This document shows positions 7,395 through 9,541 of a DNA stretch of 9,541 bases, piece by piece (the stretch's first letter is position 1; each line of letters starts with the position of its first letter). The notes under the pieces were generated by a model. It saw nothing but the letters and a program-made list of their open reading frames with translations. It was not told the origin of the DNA and did no database searches. The position numbers and the translations under genes were made by a program. Location of the stretch: positions 1 to 9,541 of the forward strand of contig CAIJIA010000090.1 in assembly GCA_903820655.1 (NCBI GenBank), in the 5' to 3' direction. Source of the stretch: an uncultured Chloroflexota bacterium. GTDB taxonomy: Bacteria; Chloroflexota; Limnocylindria; Limnocylindrales; Limnocylindraceae.

Positions 7395-8447
7395 ATGAGA
7401 GGTAACGCATTGCGTCGCGGCGTTGTTACAGCCGCCGTCTCACTGTCACTTGTGCTCACCGCACGAATCGCCCCAACATATGCCGTTGGTGGCGGAAGTG
7501 ATTCAACGGACCGATTCTTGCTCGGAACCCACGTCAACGTCGGGATTCAGCAGAACGGTGCATTTGGTAGCGTTGGAAACGCCCCCGCGGGCTCCCACAC
7601 CCGATCCGATCAACACGATCCGGCCGTATGGTCAGTAGCCGGTGATGACATGCTGGGCTTCACCTATGACAACGGCGATGGTTGGGGAACAGGCGCCGAC
7701 ATCGGTGACTTCTTCAAGCCTGGCAGCCCATTTGAAGGGTTCTCGCTGGCAGTCGGCGCCAATTCGGGCGGCAACAACGGGGATGGTGGCAGTGCACTCG
7801 GACTCGGCACGTGGAGTGTATGTTCAGGCATCTGCGAAACCTGGACGATGGATTCTGCATTCAACGGGCTGGGACTAGTACAGGTGTATTCGATTGTGGA
7901 TGATGTCGTGCTGAAGATGCACGTCACGGTATCAAACACAACTGGTGCTGCTATTGATGATATTTACTATGGCCGTTGCGTAGACCCTGATAACGTGAAG
8001 GCTGCGGGCGGTTGGTTCGATACCGCAAATAACGTCACAAAAACAATTGCCGACGACGGAATTGCCGTTGTGCAGGCAACTGCTTCGTACGATTCTGTCG
8101 ACACGGCGCTACTGATGTTTAGCAGCGACACAAACGCGCGCGCGCATGTGGGTTGCGATCAGAGTACCCCTAACAACAATTGGGACGGAACTGACGTCAA
8201 TATTGTGAAGGGCGACCCGGTCTTAAACGACACTGATATTGGGGTAGCAGTAAAAATCGGCACACTTGCAGCTGGTGCAAGCTATACCTTTGATGTGAGC
8301 TACGGCATGACACTGACGGCAGCGGCACCGCCGCCACTCCCGCCAACGAATACGGCCTGGTCGCCAATGAGCGCGATGCTCGCGTTCGCGGCGGCACTGT
8401 TCGCAGTTGCAGGTCTGGCGTTTTCGAAGAAGGAGCGTCGCGCGTAA
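7395..8447 (+). CDS. Secreted protein of unknown family with LPPTNT sortase-like C-terminal anchor
   Basis: A 350-residue exported protein. Seen: basic N-terminus, hydrophobic core about 10-26 and a TYA cleavage site after residue 30; a Gly/Asp/Ser-rich, probably all-beta body (31-310) with a GDGWGTGADIGDFF stretch and four Cys (143, 147, 195, 254), of which CSGIC is a close pair; then a Pro-rich stretch, LPPTNT at 315-320, a hydrophobic segment about 325-343 and the basic tail KKERRA. That three-part end is the layout of sortase-processed wall proteins, with Asn where LPXTG has Gly. It could instead be a plain C-terminal membrane anchor. I do not recognise the body domain, so no ligand or activity is proposed. 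It follows kamA by 102 nt, has its own candidate promoter, and is closed by the terminator at 8471-8509. Codon use is looser and more AT-rich than in kamA. Confidence 0.88.
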   Translation: MRGNALRRGVVTAAVSLSLVLTARIAPTYAVGGGSDSTDRFLLGTHVNVGIQQNGAFGSVGNAPAGSHTRSDQHDPAVWSVAGDDMLGFTYDNGDGWGTGADIGDFFKPGSPFEGFSLAVGANSGGNNGDGGSALGLGTWSVCSGICETWTMDSAFNGLGLVQVYSIVDDVVLKMHVTVSNTTGAAIDDIYYGRCVDPDNVKAAGGWFDTANNVTKTIADDGIAVVQATASYDSVDTALLMFSSDTNARAHVGCDQSTPNNNWDGTDVNIVKGDPVLNDTDIGVAVKIGTLAAGASYTFDVSYGMTLTAAAPPPLPPTNTAWSPMSAMLAFAAALFAVAGLAFSKKERRA

Positions 8448-8470
8448 GCGTCCGCTTCTAAAGAAACGAC

Positions 8471-8509
8471 AAGAGGCGGCCCCCGCTGGTGCGGGGGTCG
8501 TCTCTTTTT
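8471..8509 (+). terminator. Strong intrinsic terminator
   Basis: A 16-bp stem (8471-8486 with 8491-8506, including two G-U pairs and a five-pair C/G block) encloses the loop TGGT. The T run 8505-8509 overlaps the stem foot. It starts 23 nt after the stop of the secreted-protein gene and ends 24 nt before ATG 8534, so the next gene needs its own promoter. The minus strand lacks a comparable T run, so it looks one-directional. Confidence 0.92.
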
Positions 8510-8517
8510 ATGGGTGG

Positions 8518-8526
8518 TGCGATACT
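8518..8526 (+). promoter_or_regulatory. Candidate extended -10 promoter giving a leaderless mRNA
   Basis: TGC followed by GATACT ends 7 nt before ATG 8534. Transcription would start at or next to the A of the ATG. No Shine-Dalgarno is present, which fits leaderless translation. The -35 region would fall in the terminator's right arm. Confidence 0.45.
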
Positions 8527-8533
8527 GTCGGTC

Positions 8534-8947
8534 ATGAGCAAACCTGACAACGCCACCCTTCCGCTTCCTTGGCCTCCGGTGATCGCTGAGGCACGTTCGC
8601 CGTTCACGGCGGTGCGCGTGGCAACGCTGATGCTGGCGCGGAGCCGCGGCACTCGCGAGCGACTCGCCGACATTGCCGACGCGCTCAATGCGGTGCACCT
8701 CGACTGGCTCTTTGAGCGCAGGGTTGTGGCCGACGAGCTGCTGCAGCTGCAGGCGAACTGGTTTAGCGACTTCCGCACCACGACCGGCTTCATCGTGGAA
8801 GATGGCGACCAGGGCGCTGTGGTGACGCTCGAAGATTCTTCGCGCATGACCGGCTGGCTGGAGCGCCAGGTCGCCAAGTCGCACGAGGCCTGCCGCGCCG
8901 AGCTGACCGCCTTCGCCAAGAGTGACCGCGCCGCCGGCGATCGCTAA
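8534..8947 (+). CDS. Small cytoplasmic protein of unknown function
   Basis: A 137-residue product that I do not recognise. It has no signal peptide or membrane segment. A Pro-rich start (LPLPWPP) is followed by a mostly helical-looking, charged body; residues about 27-75 are rich in Arg, Leu, Ala and Glu, and a short beta-like segment FIVEDGDQGAVVTLED comes before a final amphipathic helix. ATG 8534 is preferred over ATG 8510 and an upstream GTG. Those sit at the end of or inside the terminator, while 8534 is placed correctly behind an extended -10 box. The next gene starts 6 nt after the stop, so the two are probably co-transcribed. The GC-rich third-position codon use supports real coding. 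Confidence 0.75.
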   Translation: MSKPDNATLPLPWPPVIAEARSPFTAVRVATLMLARSRGTRERLADIADALNAVHLDWLFERRVVADELLQLQANWFSDFRTTTGFIVEDGDQGAVVTLEDSSRMTGWLERQVAKSHEACRAELTAFAKSDRAAGDR

Positions 8948-8953
8948 CCGCGC

Positions 8954-9466
8954 ATGAAGCGCGAAGATCTCGTTCGTCAGACCCAAGACCTGATCGATCA
9001 GGGCGATCGCATCGCGCGTGCCCCGTCGCGCGCGGCGCTGAACACCTGGCTCGCGGCGAGCGATGCACTCCTGTCGTCAGCATGGGGGCAGATGGATCGC
9101 TACCACCAGGCCTGGCTCGACGTCGGACGCATTGCCCAGCCGTTGCGCGGACGACAGATCAGTGAACAAGAGGAGGCCGACGAGGTGCGCGCCGTCGTTG
9201 CCGCCAAGGGTGCGGTGCTGCGCGCCTCACTCGACGCGGTGGAGCGACTCGGCATGCCCTTCCTTGGTGAGACGAAGGGTCGCGCGAAGGATGAGAAGGC
9301 GGGTCTCCCAGATCACCTATTTGAGGCGCCGCATGGCTTGGTCGGCGGCGCAGGAGCGCTACAAGCCGCCATCGACGCCGCGCGCAAGGCGGCGAGCGAA
9401 CATGAAGACCACGCCCTGAATCGCACGCGAACGCCGGTAAAGGGCGAGGGCGACGACCTCTGGTAG
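8954..9466 (+). CDS. Helical protein of unknown function, second gene of the pair
   Basis: A 170-residue, mostly alpha-helical, soluble protein. The first 55 residues show a helical pattern with regularly spaced Leu and Trp (LIDQGDRI, NTWLAASDALL, WGQMDRYHQAWL). This loosely recalls an N-terminal helical domain found in some proteins of unknown or defence-related context; the likeness is by eye only and weak. A second charged helix (about 71-97) is followed by a Gly/Ala-rich middle and a basic-acidic tail ending GEGDDLW. It starts 6 nt after the upstream stop and has no visible Shine-Dalgarno, so translation is probably coupled to the upstream gene. No function is assigned. Confidence 0.78.
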   Translation: MKREDLVRQTQDLIDQGDRIARAPSRAALNTWLAASDALLSSAWGQMDRYHQAWLDVGRIAQPLRGRQISEQEEADEVRAVVAAKGAVLRASLDAVERLGMPFLGETKGRAKDEKAGLPDHLFEAPHGLVGGAGALQAAIDAARKAASEHEDHALNRTRTPVKGEGDDLW

Positions 9467-9488
9467 CGGGCTCCCTTGCGGGGCGCGA

Positions 9489-9497
9489 TGGTACCCT
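9489..9497 (+). promoter_or_regulatory. Candidate extended -10 promoter for the last gene
   Basis: TGG followed by TACCCT ends 7 nt before ATG 9505, the same spacing as the box before 8534. No Shine-Dalgarno is present. This suggests another leaderless start and a transcription unit separate from the pair upstream. Confidence 0.4.
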
Positions 9498-9504
9498 TAC
9501 GCAC

Positions 9505-9541
9505 ATGAGTCACCCACTGCACGGCGCCCGTCCCCTCGACC
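9505..9541 (+). CDS. Start of a gene truncated by the window edge
   Basis: ATG 9505 opens a frame reading MSHPLHGARPLD, which runs off the window after 12 codons. Support comes from the extended -10 box 7 nt upstream and the 38-nt gap after the previous stop. Too little is visible to name a product. Confidence 0.5.
   Translation, partial: MSHPLHGARPLD

Noticed and set aside
8141..8149. Alternating CG run as a Z-DNA or regulatory element
   Set aside because: Very short and inside coding sequence where it encodes Ala-Arg. Expected by chance in GC-rich DNA.
9469..9484. Terminator after the second small gene
   Set aside because: A 5-bp hairpin with one G-U pair and no following T run.

Overview
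The window is about 9.5 kb of moderately high-GC bacterial DNA with every recognisable gene on the + strand. It holds five complete genes and the first codons of a sixth. Two of the genes encode exported surface proteins. Their anchoring styles (a sortase-like C-terminal signal in one, a C-terminal bundle of membrane helices in the other), GC-rich codon use and two apparently leaderless gene starts suggest a monoderm-type lineage such as Actinomycetota or Chloroflexota. The sequence alone cannot settle the phylum.

Layout. (1) 61-5676 encodes a giant modular surface protein of about 1871 residues: signal peptide, beta-propeller-like head with an inserted module, five fibronectin-III-like repeats each with a conserved Cys pair, two putative-Ig (He_PIG-type) modules, an MBG-like module, three Thr-Pro tracts separated by two near-identical PKD domains, a C-terminal beta-rich domain and three predicted membrane helices. 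(2) 5766-7292 encodes a radical-SAM, PLP-dependent lysine 2,3-aminomutase (KamA/AblA type) with the cluster cysteines, PLP lysine and both lysine-binding aspartates in place. (3) 7395-8447 encodes a second secreted protein of unknown family, ending in a Pro-rich LPPTNT motif, a hydrophobic segment and a basic tail, which is the layout of a cell-wall sorting signal. A strong intrinsic terminator at 8471-8509 closes this unit. (4-5) 8534-8947 and 8954-9466 encode two small cytoplasmic proteins of unknown function, probably one operon. (6) 9505 to the window edge is the likely start of another gene.

Transcription. The terminator at 8471-8509 and the extended -10-like boxes before 7395, 8534 and 9505 suggest at least three separate units. 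The boxes before 8534 and 9505 lie 7 nt from their ATGs with no Shine-Dalgarno, as expected for leaderless mRNAs. Genes 1, 2 and 3 instead carry clear Shine-Dalgarno sites.

Nothing shows that the genes form one pathway. Genes 1 and 3 share a location (the cell envelope). The aminomutase stands alone without its usual partners. No CRISPR array, IS element, tRNA or rRNA was seen. The most unusual content is the architecture of the giant protein, the nested repeat structure of its Thr-Pro tracts, the sortase-like tail of gene 3 and the shared promoter pattern.
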